Positions 1 to 6,472 of a DNA stretch of 12,237 nt are shown here, one piece after another. Below the pieces are notes generated by a model. It saw nothing but the letters and a program-made list of their open reading frames with translations. It searched no databases and had not been told where the DNA came from. The stretch's first letter is position 1; the number at the start of each line of letters is the position of its first letter. The stretch lies in assembly GCA_021399405.1 (NCBI GenBank), contig JAAFKL010000228.1:1-12237 (forward strand), read 5' to 3'. Source of the stretch: Candidatus Heimdallarchaeota archaeon. Lineage in GTDB: Archaea > Asgardarchaeota > Heimdallarchaeia > Heimdallarchaeales > Kariarchaeaceae. The position numbers were made by a program, and so were the translations under genes.

Positions 1-150
1 GATCTATGTCAGATATGTAGAAGTGACATTAACTCGGGAGTACAATGCCCGGGGTGTCTTTATTGGTATCACGTTGATCATCTAAGTTCCTGGGTTATTA
101 CAAATTTAAGCTGTCCTATCTGCAAACACACACTACAATTGGTACAATAA
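1..150 (+). CDS. C-terminal fragment of a RING-like zinc-finger protein (5' end outside window)
   Basis: Frame 1 is open from the first base to a TAA at 148-150, giving the last 49 residues of a protein whose start lies to the left. All 49 residues form one cysteine/histidine array: C3-x2-C6-x9-C16-x2-C19-x4-H24-x2-H27-x10-C38-x2-C41. This is the eight-ligand order of a cross-brace RING finger, with ligand pairs C2, C2, H2, C2. The hydrophobic residue and tryptophan after the sixth ligand (H27-L-x2-W31) and the CPIC-K ending match positions that contact an E2 enzyme in RING E3 ligases; K42 sits at the 'linchpin' position. Asgard archaea are known to encode ubiquitin-like systems with RING proteins, so a ubiquitin-ligase or protein-binding role is plausible, but no ubiquitin, E1 or E2 gene is visible here. 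A pair of zinc ribbons or another treble-clef fold is the alternative. Confidence 0.7.
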   Translation, partial: DLCQICRSDINSGVQCPGCLYWYHVDHLSSWVITNLSCPICKHTLQLVQ

Positions 151-240
151 TCGTTCTCACTCATAGATTTTACAATTTTTTTTCCATAAATTTCTCTATT
201 TTCGAATAACTATTTCATCTATAGCGAATCAGTCAAACCC

Positions 241-1065
241 ATGTGTGAGTATTGTAGCAAACATGGTGCAGGTAAGAAATGGTATCTTGAAGCCAAAAAT
301 TATATGAAGAATTTTGATACCACAGACCATAAAAGAACTGAATTCGTAACTGATTTTATTCAACATTTTATGGACTCATACAAACATTATCTCCAAACAG
401 GTGATATCAAAAGAATCATTGACAAAGATGATCCAAATTGGATTCAAAGACAATTTTATAATTGGTATTTCAAGAAAAAACATTCAGGCCAAGTAATTCC
501 TGTTGAAGAAGCAAAAATGATAATGGAACTAGCAGGTCAAATTGTTCTGGTACCTTGTGTTTGTAGAATGGCAAATTCAGGAGAGAAGAAAAACCTGTGT
601 ATGCTATTCATGGCTGTTCCAGATGATGTTTGGGGTGCAGATTATATCAAACGTAGTGAAGTAGAGCATCTTGAAATTGAAGAAGCTCAACATCGAATCA
701 ATGAATTTTATGATCAAGGTTTAGTACAAACAGTGTGGACTTTCAATAGTCCGCATATTGGAGCATTATGTAATTGTGATTATCCTTATTGTACCGCAGT
801 CCGTTTCAGAAAACATGTAAACTCGGTTAAATCATTACTCCGATCAGAATATTATGCAGATATTGATTATAACACCTGTACAAGTTGTCGGAAGTGTATT
901 AGAGATTGTCAATTTGGAGCTATGACATATTCTGCTTCCACCAGCAAAGTGGTGATTAATGAGTTTCAGTGTTTTGGATGTGGAGTTTGCCGTAAAGATT
1001 GTAAGTCTAATTCCATAAGATTACTACCAAGAGAAGAAAATGATAAAATCAAAGCGATTTGGTAA
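241..1065 (+). CDS. 4Fe-4S dicluster ferredoxin-domain protein with extra cysteine motifs
   Basis: A 274-residue soluble iron-sulfur protein. The C-terminal 65 residues form a bacterial-type 2[4Fe-4S] ferredoxin domain: C213-x2-C216-x2-C219-x3-C223 and C244-x2-C247-x2-C250-x3-C254. The prolines that usually follow the fourth cysteines are replaced by Q and K. Upstream are further cysteines: C2-x2-C5 at the N terminus, P-C106-x-C108-R followed by C120, and C177-x-C179-x4-C184. The last two sets resemble the PCVCR...C and CNC...C blocks of a prokaryotic family of ferredoxin-ended proteins of unknown function, and suggest an additional metal centre. There is no signal peptide or membrane segment, so it should act in the cytoplasm as an electron carrier or redox enzyme subunit. 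The ATG at 241 has no clear Shine-Dalgarno; no partner dehydrogenase is adjacent. Specific substrate unknown. Confidence 0.85.
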   Translation: MCEYCSKHGAGKKWYLEAKNYMKNFDTTDHKRTEFVTDFIQHFMDSYKHYLQTGDIKRIIDKDDPNWIQRQFYNWYFKKKHSGQVIPVEEAKMIMELAGQIVLVPCVCRMANSGEKKNLCMLFMAVPDDVWGADYIKRSEVEHLEIEEAQHRINEFYDQGLVQTVWTFNSPHIGALCNCDYPYCTAVRFRKHVNSVKSLLRSEYYADIDYNTCTSCRKCIRDCQFGAMTYSASTSKVVINEFQCFGCGVCRKDCKSNSIRLLPREENDKIKAIW

Positions 1066-1080
1066 ATTTTTACATTTTTT
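1066..1080 (+). terminator. T-rich termination region of the 4Fe-4S gene
   Basis: The 14-base gap between two convergent stop codons holds two T-runs (five and six T, separated by ACA) immediately after the forward gene's TAA. Archaeal RNA polymerase terminates at oligo-T tracts without needing a hairpin. The reading is inferred from base composition only. Confidence 0.4.
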
Positions 1081-2081
1081 CAATTCTTCTTTCTGATTAT
1101 TTTTGTTGAGATTAATGCCACAATTACTGGTAGGAATGCAATTGGAACTTCAAGATCTCCATTAGAGTCAGAACTATCATTTCCCAAATCATCCTGTGTA
1201 CCATCAATCGTGACGAAGGGAGTGTACTCATGAACATATTTTGAAGCATCTTCAATATCAGTTTGGAATACAAAATCTTGAAAGCCTTCACCAAATGAAG
1301 TAAGCAAAGCCATTCCAGTTTCTTGTATAACCATAAATGTTACTCGATCCAATGGATATGCCTCAATTTCAGCTGAATTCCCCGTTCTCAAGAAGAAACT
1401 AGGGAAAGTGACTTGTGTTGTATTACCATTGATAAAATGGTCTACATGCACTGTGTCACTGTATGTACTGTTGGCCATCCATTCTTCAATGCTATTCATA
1501 TCAAAATCTATTCCAACAAAAAGGCTAACGTTTTGGTTAAAGCAGCATCTGAGATTATCATTTCCTCTCTGAAACAAAACTGACAAACTATATTGCTCAG
1601 GATAACTCTCCATCACATCCATCTGAGTAGCCACAGGCCATACGAATTCGTTAAAATCAATGGATAAAATCTTTTGTTGGTATGAAAATATATTATGCAT
1701 CATCTTTATCCAACCAGTAGCAGTATCAAACGTAGCTGGAAGCTGTTGCAAAGAGATTGTATTTGTTTGTTCGAGTCTTGTAAATGATAGAACATAATTC
1801 GGGTTTTCCTCCGTTTGATCTAAATCAAAGAAACCACCATCCGAAGCATCACTTTCAAAAGAATTCCAATCAAAGTAATTTACGTCAGAAAAAAGGTTAT
1901 CAAATGCCAAATCATCTGAAGAGGTGAAATATGCATTATCTGTCATAGTTAAATTATACCAATGTTCTAGTGAAGTTGAATAGAAATCAAACTGTACTTT
2001 ATGACTCACTGGATTAAACTGAGCTGTATTTAGTCCAGAACTTATCAAGATTAAGGACAGAAATAAAATTGATCGTTTCAT
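1080..2081 (-). CDS. Secreted surface protein with C-terminal membrane anchor, function unknown
   Basis: A 333-residue protein. The N terminus has a short basic start (MKR) and a hydrophobic stretch over about residues 4-16, a clear Sec signal peptide. The body is rich in aromatic, Asp, Asn and Ser residues, with one adjacent cysteine pair, typical of extracellular beta-rich archaeal proteins. A low-complexity Asp/Ser/Asn/Gly linker (about 296-309) leads into a short hydrophobic segment (about 312-326) and a basic tail KIIRKKN. This linker-hydrophobic-basic tripartite end resembles archaeal C-terminal sorting/anchor signals, including those common on Asgard surface proteins. The body is not recognised, so ligand and role are unknown. 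A TATA-like element about 27 bases upstream of the ATG at 2081 predicts a leaderless mRNA. It is divergent from the small winged-helix-like gene at 2264, which may regulate it. Confidence 0.75.
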   Translation of the reverse strand: MKRSILFLSLILISSGLNTAQFNPVSHKVQFDFYSTSLEHWYNLTMTDNAYFTSSDDLAFDNLFSDVNYFDWNSFESDASDGGFFDLDQTEENPNYVLSFTRLEQTNTISLQQLPATFDTATGWIKMMHNIFSYQQKILSIDFNEFVWPVATQMDVMESYPEQYSLSVLFQRGNDNLRCCFNQNVSLFVGIDFDMNSIEEWMANSTYSDTVHVDHFINGNTTQVTFPSFFLRTGNSAEIEAYPLDRVTFMVIQETGMALLTSFGEGFQDFVFQTDIEDASKYVHEYTPFVTIDGTQDDLGNDSSDSNGDLEVPIAFLPVIVALISTKIIRKKN

Positions 2082-2102
2082 AATATTATTTACTCACAAA
2101 AA

Positions 2103-2113
2103 CTGATAATATC
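2103..2113 (-). promoter_or_regulatory. TATA-like box of the surface-protein gene
   Basis: On the minus strand this reads GATATTATCAG, centred about 27 bases before the ATG at 2081. That spacing puts transcription start at or beside the start codon. The match to a strong archaeal TATA box is only moderate. Confidence 0.4.
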
Positions 2114-2115
2114 TC

Positions 2116-2134
2116 TTGTGCGCTTTCGGCACAA
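2116..2134. repeat. Hairpin-forming inverted repeat between divergent promoters
   Basis: Perfect 6-base arms TTGTGC (2116-2121) and GCACAA (2129-2134) flank a 7-base loop. The element lies just upstream of the minus-strand TATA-like box and its right arm overlaps the first copy of the 15-bp direct repeat. It could be an operator for a dimeric regulator; as RNA it would be a weak hairpin. Confidence 0.4.
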
Positions 2135-2143
2135 ATCAAATTC
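2129..2143. repeat. 15-bp direct repeat, copy 1
   Basis: GCACAAATCAAATTC occurs here and again, identically, at 2216-2230. This copy lies about 20 bases upstream of the minus-strand TATA-like box of the surface-protein gene, where an activator or repressor site would be expected. Confidence 0.6.
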
Positions 2144-2215
2144 CTGTTACAAATTGCGCTTAGCCGCTACTAAACGCATAAACAAATAATAATTAATTTT
2201 TGCAGAATAAGACAC

Positions 2216-2230
2216 GCACAAATCAAATTC
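2216..2230. repeat. 15-bp direct repeat, copy 2
   Basis: This is the second exact copy of GCACAAATCAAATTC, 87 bases from the first. It directly abuts the TATA box (2231-2240) of the winged-helix-like gene, covering the position of the TFB-recognition element, so a protein bound here would affect initiation. Confidence 0.6.
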
Positions 2231-2240
2231 TAAATATTTA
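2231..2240 (+). promoter_or_regulatory. TATA box of the winged-helix-like gene
   Basis: TAAATATTTA is a palindromic, strong archaeal-type TATA box. Its centre is about 28 bases before the ATG at 2264, which predicts a leaderless transcript. Confidence 0.6.
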
Positions 2241-2263
2241 ATGTTTAAATTGATAATTTAGAG

Positions 2264-2488
2264 ATGTCAAGTATTTCAAAAAACGAACAATGCTTTCTGA
2301 AAATCCTTGAATCACGATCAGATCCACTAAAAACATCAGAGCTTCTTGAACTCACAGATCAATTCCCAGACCTCTGTTCTGGGTGTAAAAGTGGAAATGA
2401 TGTGATCGCGGCAGGAATGCGATTATTGAAAAAATCCAAGATTAAGCGATCAGTGGGTAAAGGCGGATTTCTATGGAGTTTAGTTTGA
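2264..2488 (+). CDS. Small winged-helix-like protein, putative transcription regulator
   Basis: A 74-residue protein, too small for anything but one domain. An initial helix (about residues 5-17, NEQCFLKILES) is followed by an SEL-type helix (24-31) and a third helix (about 43-58, NDVIAAGMRLLKKSKI). The end, R-SVGKGGFLWSLV, is shaped like the two-stranded wing of a winged helix-turn-helix. A single CSGC pair (38-41) and C10 could bind metal or form a disulfide but are too few for a full zinc finger. The family is not recognised by name. The ATG at 2264 fits the strong TATA box about 28 bases upstream. It sits back to back with the surface-protein gene, and a 15-bp repeat lies next to both promoters, so auto-regulation and control of the neighbour are reasonable guesses. 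Confidence 0.6.
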   Translation: MSSISKNEQCFLKILESRSDPLKTSELLELTDQFPDLCSGCKSGNDVIAAGMRLLKKSKIKRSVGKGGFLWSLV

Positions 2489-2528
2489 CACAAATTAGAC
2501 TAGATTTATCAATTCGAAAGCGATATTA

Positions 2529-2538
2529 TTTTAAATTA
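2529..2538 (+). promoter_or_regulatory. Candidate TATA box of the TPR gene
   Basis: TTTTAAATTA lies about 37 bases before the TTG start at 2571, predicting a leader of roughly 10 bases. A second AT-rich element at 2544-2553 (TGTATTTTAC) would instead predict a leaderless message. Either one places transcription start downstream of the ATG at 2544. Confidence 0.4.
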
Positions 2539-2570
2539 TTATCATGTATTTTACTTGTTACGCGGGGTAG

Positions 2571-4121
2571 TTGCTAATCAATCCACTTTTAGAATCAGCA
2601 CAAGAATATTTTGACAAAGGAGAATACGAAGAGGCACTCAAGTTGATAGAGAGATGTGTGACCAAAAATCGTAGAGATGGTTTGAAAAGTAAGAAACCAG
2701 AAATGAAGCTAGAAAATACAAAAGAATTGGCATATATCCGGCTTTTAGAAGGTCAGATCAGTTTCGCATTAAATGATACTGAAGCGGCGATTGATTCATA
2801 TAACAAAGCAAAATCATCACTAGCTACTATGAGTGATACTTCCTATGGACTTAGAGGCTTAATTGATTTTCAGTTTGGTGCGATTGCGAAATATTACAAG
2901 GAACATGATAATGTTGTAGAGTTGATAAGCACAAGTGCTCATAATCTCAGCTTAGGTGGTAGACATAGCACCGCGATACAAAATTTATTTGATTTACTTG
3001 ATTACATTGAGATCAACAAGCTTGATGCTGATCCCTTGACATACATAGAGCAAATTGATCAGATAACCAATAAAAATATCGATAATAAAGATGATAAGAA
3101 AATTTTCGCTGCAGAACTTAGTTTGGTTAAAGGTAAACTATTCAAATTAAAAGATTCAAATGCAGCAGCAAGGGAATTTGAAAATGCAGCAAAAGAATTC
3201 TCAAAGATTAAATCGTACAATAAACACTCTGAAGCTCAGGTACAATGGGCTGAATTGATCCGTAATGATTCATTAAAAAAATCAGAAAAATTATTAAAAG
3301 AAGCTGTAGATAGTGCAAAAAAGGGAGATACTAAAAGAGTATTAGGCTTAGCCCTGGTTAGTCTTGCTAAAAACAAACGGATTAGCAAAGAACTTGATGA
3401 AGCAAAACGCTTGGAAAAAGAAGGTTTCGAAATACTTGATAGTTCTAACAACAAATTAGAAACCGCAGAATATTATGTTGAGATGTCTAGAATAATTGCA
3501 TTAACCTCTACCAATGATAATGAATTGAAAACAGCGGTAGATTATGCAACTAAGGCAAGTAAACTCTTTGATGATATTGATCATAAATATGGTAAGACAG
3601 TAGCCCTCTTCATGCAAGGTTTCAATAGAATTGCAAAGGGCTTTCAAGAGGGGTTATCGATGATCAAATTAACGTATATCAACCTTAAACGACTTCGCAA
3701 AAATAATCAAATCATCCCCTTCAATTCTAATGCATCATACTTAGTTGATTCATTAACCTCTGGAGAGGGAGATGACGTGATTCCTGTATTTGAAAACATT
3801 TCACAAGATCTCCATCCACTTGAAGAAGGTTCTTTGTATCATCTTGCCGGAGTACTTTACTATCAAACCAATAAAGAAGAGGGAATGAAACTTATCAATC
3901 AATCTCTTAAATATCTAGAAAAGTTTGTAAAAAAGAACAAAGAATTTAGTTTATTTCTTGATACTGCGAGGGAAAGGGCCCAAAATATGCAACAAGACAT
4001 GCCAACATCAAGTAGTCAGGAAAATTCGAATGTTTCACCAGCTGCTGTAACAGCTCCCAAATCTGATGTAAAACAACCTAAAATGAAAACTAAAGGTGGA
4101 CCTAATCTATCCAAAGAATAA
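2571..4121 (+). CDS. TPR-repeat protein with disordered C-terminal tail
   Basis: A 516-residue, almost entirely helical protein. The first 25 residues (LLESAQEYFDKGEYEEALKL) are a textbook TPR hairpin with the Y-F-D-x-G-E-Y-E-E-A-L pattern. A second hairpin follows a charged insert (about 58-85), and degenerate TPR-like helix pairs continue to about residue 470. The final 40 residues are Ser/Pro/Gln/Lys-rich and look disordered. There is no signal peptide, membrane segment or catalytic motif, so it is probably a cytoplasmic scaffold for protein-protein contacts. The start is TTG at 2571: an in-frame TAG lies directly before it (2568-2570), and the first TPR helix begins within five residues, leaving no room for a later ATG. 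It converges on the DUF371 gene with only 2 bases between the stop codons. Confidence 0.85.
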   Translation: MLINPLLESAQEYFDKGEYEEALKLIERCVTKNRRDGLKSKKPEMKLENTKELAYIRLLEGQISFALNDTEAAIDSYNKAKSSLATMSDTSYGLRGLIDFQFGAIAKYYKEHDNVVELISTSAHNLSLGGRHSTAIQNLFDLLDYIEINKLDADPLTYIEQIDQITNKNIDNKDDKKIFAAELSLVKGKLFKLKDSNAAAREFENAAKEFSKIKSYNKHSEAQVQWAELIRNDSLKKSEKLLKEAVDSAKKGDTKRVLGLALVSLAKNKRISKELDEAKRLEKEGFEILDSSNNKLETAEYYVEMSRIIALTSTNDNELKTAVDYATKASKLFDDIDHKYGKTVALFMQGFNRIAKGFQEGLSMIKLTYINLKRLRKNNQIIPFNSNASYLVDSLTSGEGDDVIPVFENISQDLHPLEEGSLYHLAGVLYYQTNKEEGMKLINQSLKYLEKFVKKNKEFSLFLDTARERAQNMQQDMPTSSSQENSNVSPAAVTAPKSDVKQPKMKTKGGPNLSKE

Positions 4122-4123
4122 GT

Positions 4124-4543
4124 TTAGACTTTGATTAATTTAATTTGTAAACTCGAATTTGGATTTTGTAGTAATTCTATCATAGGCCAAGGTAGATCTT
4201 TTGCAACAATAGAAGAATTGATCGCCACAGTCCTAGGTGATATGAATGTACTTTTTCTAAATACCATGTCAACATTATCTTCAAATGTTAAGTCTTTATG
4301 GCCCTCAGCCATACCCACTAATTGTAGTTCTCCAATTTTCATTTCAATCCTAATTTTACCCTCATTTCTTAAGTGCTCTTTCAACCAATTTGGAAGATCA
4401 TTACAAGCAACATTGCTTCCTACACCAATTATACAGTCACCTCGTGGCATGATATGCACCTCCTTGGTAACTTGCCAGGTAGATTTATGAGCTGCGGTTA
4501 TATTTTTATGCCCGTTAACCATGAATATGAGTTCGCTATTCAA
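4124..4543 (-). CDS. DUF371 family protein (conserved archaeal protein of unknown function)
   Basis: The sequence carries the DUF371 signature blocks in order: GHKNITAAHKSTWQVTK near the N terminus, then RGDCIIGVGS, a variable middle with EMKIGE and the GMAEGHKDLTF segment, MVFRKS, and finally SPRTVAINSSIVAKDL. At about 139 residues it is near full length for the family, which is soluble, has no known activity and is found mainly in archaea. Three starts are possible: GTG 4555, TTG 4543 and ATG 4522. The family needs the beta strand ELIFMVNGH before the first block, which argues against ATG 4522. The minus-strand TATA-like element at 4561-4573 is only 6 bases from GTG 4555 but about 23 bases (from its centre) from TTG 4543, so TTG is preferred. 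Confidence 0.85.
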   Translation of the reverse strand: MNSELIFMVNGHKNITAAHKSTWQVTKEVHIMPRGDCIIGVGSNVACNDLPNWLKEHLRNEGKIRIEMKIGELQLVGMAEGHKDLTFEDNVDMVFRKSTFISPRTVAINSSIVAKDLPWPMIELLQNPNSSLQIKLIKV

Positions 4544-4560
4544 AGATTGAACCACTTAGA

Positions 4561-4573
4561 TATAAATTAAATT
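4561..4573 (-). promoter_or_regulatory. TATA-like box of the DUF371 gene
   Basis: On the minus strand this reads AATTTAATTTATA, centred about 23 bases before the TTG at 4543. It is the main argument for the shorter DUF371 start. Confidence 0.4.
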
Positions 4574-4630
4574 GAATTCTATTAAGGTTATAGAAATGTA
4601 GGTAATATTTTTATTTTTACTCCGTAAATT

Positions 4631-5308
4631 TTACTTACGATTTCCAAGAATCATGAGTAAAATTCTCAGTAGATATCTGAAAATCAGAAGAATATCCCAA
4701 TACATTGACCAAGCCATTCGGGCGGGTGAACGAAATTGACCTGCATTGAGTCTTGATAAATCATAATATAGATAGAGTGAGAATAATGCAGCTCCACCGA
4801 TGCTGATTAGAAGAATGACAACATTCGAAAACGCAATAAACCAACTTGCAATCAAAAAGGCCAGGAATATTAACGAGTATCTTGTCATATTACGACCAAC
4901 TACATTAGGATCCGGATTTTGAGTGTCAACTTTATACCAGAGATATCCTACAATCATTGCAGTTCCTCCAAATGCAGCAAGTATAATTTCTCCACCGTTT
5001 TCATACAAAGAGAGAATTACTTGAAAGGTTGCACCCAAAAAAGCAGACGATGAGGCCACAAAAACAAAATATAAGGTGTTGATTGTATTTTCATTTTTTG
5101 CAAAGAAGTATCCGATTATGGATACGATATATCCCACAATTGCAAATAAAAGAAATATTCCTGCAAGATCCGGTACAAACAGCATGATTGCACCGACAAT
5201 TGCTGCTAAAATGAGACCATCAGTTAATTTATGAAGTACTAAGGATTTTTGGTAATCATCAATTCGTTGAGGTTGACCACCATAAGATTGCCTTCCATAA
5301 TATGACAT
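4631..5308 (-). CDS. Bax inhibitor-1 family membrane protein (TMBIM/YetJ-like)
   Basis: A seven-helix membrane protein of 225 residues. After a Tyr/Gly/Gln-rich cytoplasmic N terminus (MSYYGRQSYGGQPQR) come hydrophobic segments at about 28-48, 50-70, 78-99, 105-126, 144-161, 163-184 and 200-222. The last two hold the BI-1 hallmark: D183 in YYDLSRL and D205 in YWDILLIFRYLLRIL. These correspond to the two aspartates that form the pH sensor and calcium gate in bacterial YetJ, so a pH-dependent calcium leak or ion-homeostasis role is likely by family. ATG 5308 is chosen over ATG 5329 because the strong TATA box at 5333-5343 ends 4 bases before 5329 but is centred 30 bases before 5308. The longer form would add MKIKISF. 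Confidence 0.85.
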   Translation of the reverse strand: MSYYGRQSYGGQPQRIDDYQKSLVLHKLTDGLILAAIVGAIMLFVPDLAGIFLLFAIVGYIVSIIGYFFAKNENTINTLYFVFVASSSAFLGATFQVILSLYENGGEIILAAFGGTAMIVGYLWYKVDTQNPDPNVVGRNMTRYSLIFLAFLIASWFIAFSNVVILLISIGGAALFSLYLYYDLSRLNAGQFRSPARMAWSMYWDILLIFRYLLRILLMILGNRK

Positions 5309-5332
5309 AAATGATATCTTGATTTTCATATC

Positions 5333-5343
5333 TATAAATTATA
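5333..5343 (-). promoter_or_regulatory. TATA box of the Bax-inhibitor-1 gene
   Basis: On the minus strand this reads TATAATTTATA, an 11-base AT element centred 30 bases before ATG 5308. It gives this gene its own promoter, separate from the oxidoreductase gene upstream, and supports the shorter start. Confidence 0.6.
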
Positions 5344-5411
5344 CTACTAGAGCTAATTGCTTTTCAATAATTAGGAAATTATAAATTACCAAGAGAATAC
5401 TTATTCAATCC

Positions 5412-6428
5412 TTATTTTGTAGTTTTAAGCAATACTTTTCCAATATTTTTTCGATCGTGAATAAATTGATGAGCGATAGTTGCTTGTTCCAAGTTGAAAA
5501 TTTGATCGTCTCGCACTATTGGTCGAAAATCATTCTCTTCCACAATCGAGTTTAACTTATCAAAACTATCTCTAAGTTGATCAATAAGCGGTATTAACCG
5601 TCCTATATGGAGCCCCATAAATCCTTTTGAATATTTGATTACTTTCCCAATATTCGTAGATGGGAGAGATTTCCAAGCCTTATACCATGATAAAGGATTC
5701 CATTTATTTAATTGGATTCCACTTCCACCAATAATTACAATACGTCCTAGAGGGGCCATACAAACATTTGATCTTTTGAATATCTTGCCCCCTATTGATT
5801 CAAGTACACAATTTGGAGGTTTGTCTTCCAGTTCCTTGTCAAAATTATCATATGTTAATGCAGTAGCACCAAGACTTTCAATAAAATCTCGCTTTTCTTG
5901 TGTCGAAGCCGTCCCATACACCTCTAAACCAAGAGCTTGCCCTAGTAATACTGCAGAAGTACCGACTCCACCTGCGGCAGCCTGTACAAGTAATCTTTCA
6001 CCTTTTCTAACTCTAGCCATCTCTTCCAAAGCTAACCATGCAGTACCCCAAGTTGCGATATAAGCGGCTGCTTCTTTATAATTAAAATAACTCGGGTAAG
6101 TTAAAGCAAGTTTTTCATCCACTGCTGTTAACTCAGCATATCCCCCAGTTTGTTTAGCAGCGATGACAGATTGTCCTACTTCTACACTTGTTACATTTTT
6201 ACCAATTTCTTCTACAATTCCTGAAGATTCAAAACCCAAGACATATGGCCTTTTAGGACTCCAACTATACAATCCCTGACGTGCCAATAAATCCGCAAAA
6301 TTAACTCCCGCATATTTGGTTCGTATCAAAACTTGGTTATCACCGATAATTGGATCCTCAATCTCACTGATCTTAAGAACCTCCGGTTTTCCAATTTTAT
6401 CCAAAACTACTGCGCGCATAACCACCAT
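5412..6428 (-). CDS. Zinc-independent MDR oxidoreductase (quinone oxidoreductase / VAT-1-like)
   Basis: A 338-residue medium-chain dehydrogenase/reductase, the usual length. The N-terminal GroES-like domain contains AGVNFADLLARQGLYSW (about 40-56) and the P-YVLGFESSGIVEEIG block; these match the NFADLMARQGLY region of the VAT-1 branch of the quinone-oxidoreductase family. The catalytic and structural zinc cysteines of alcohol dehydrogenases are absent. The Rossmann domain has AAAGGVG at 150-156 and a following GTAST-x-EKR segment typical of NADPH use. The end IHDRKNIGKVLLK is also family-typical. It probably reduces quinones or electrophilic enones with NADPH in the cytoplasm; the natural substrate cannot be read from sequence. 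ATG 6428 and ATG 6419 (MRAVVLDKIG) are both possible starts. It lies 44 bases downstream of the thioredoxin-like gene, so co-transcription is possible. Confidence 0.88.
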   Translation of the reverse strand: MVVMRAVVLDKIGKPEVLKISEIEDPIIGDNQVLIRTKYAGVNFADLLARQGLYSWSPKRPYVLGFESSGIVEEIGKNVTSVEVGQSVIAAKQTGGYAELTAVDEKLALTYPSYFNYKEAAAYIATWGTAWLALEEMARVRKGERLLVQAAAGGVGTSAVLLGQALGLEVYGTASTQEKRDFIESLGATALTYDNFDKELEDKPPNCVLESIGGKIFKRSNVCMAPLGRIVIIGGSGIQLNKWNPLSWYKAWKSLPSTNIGKVIKYSKGFMGLHIGRLIPLIDQLRDSFDKLNSIVEENDFRPIVRDDQIFNLEQATIAHQFIHDRKNIGKVLLKTTK

Positions 6429-6472
6429 GAAACTAAGTCTTACTCAAGTCTTTGTATTCAAAATTGAATCTC

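Noticed and set aside
2082..2263. Possible tRNA or structured ncRNA in the divergent spacer
   Set aside because: No cloverleaf, T-loop or anticodon stem could be built; the sequence is better explained by promoters, a short hairpin and a direct repeat.
2544..2570. In-frame ATG followed by seven codons and TAG directly before the TPR start, suggesting pyrrolysine read-through
   Set aside because: The TTG directly after the TAG gives a normal TPR N terminus, the TATA-like boxes place transcription start downstream of this ATG, and no Pyl machinery is visible.
3236..3454. 72-codon reverse open frame inside the TPR gene
   Set aside because: Its Ser/Leu-rich product is the expected complement of Lys/Glu-rich helical coding sequence.
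4131..4490. 119-codon forward open frame opposite DUF371
   Set aside because: It lies antisense to clear DUF371 motifs, and its predicted product has no coherent domain pattern.
5635..6063. 142-codon forward open frame inside the MDR oxidoreductase gene
   Set aside because: It is an antisense shadow of a strongly conserved enzyme and has no recognisable domain or promoter.
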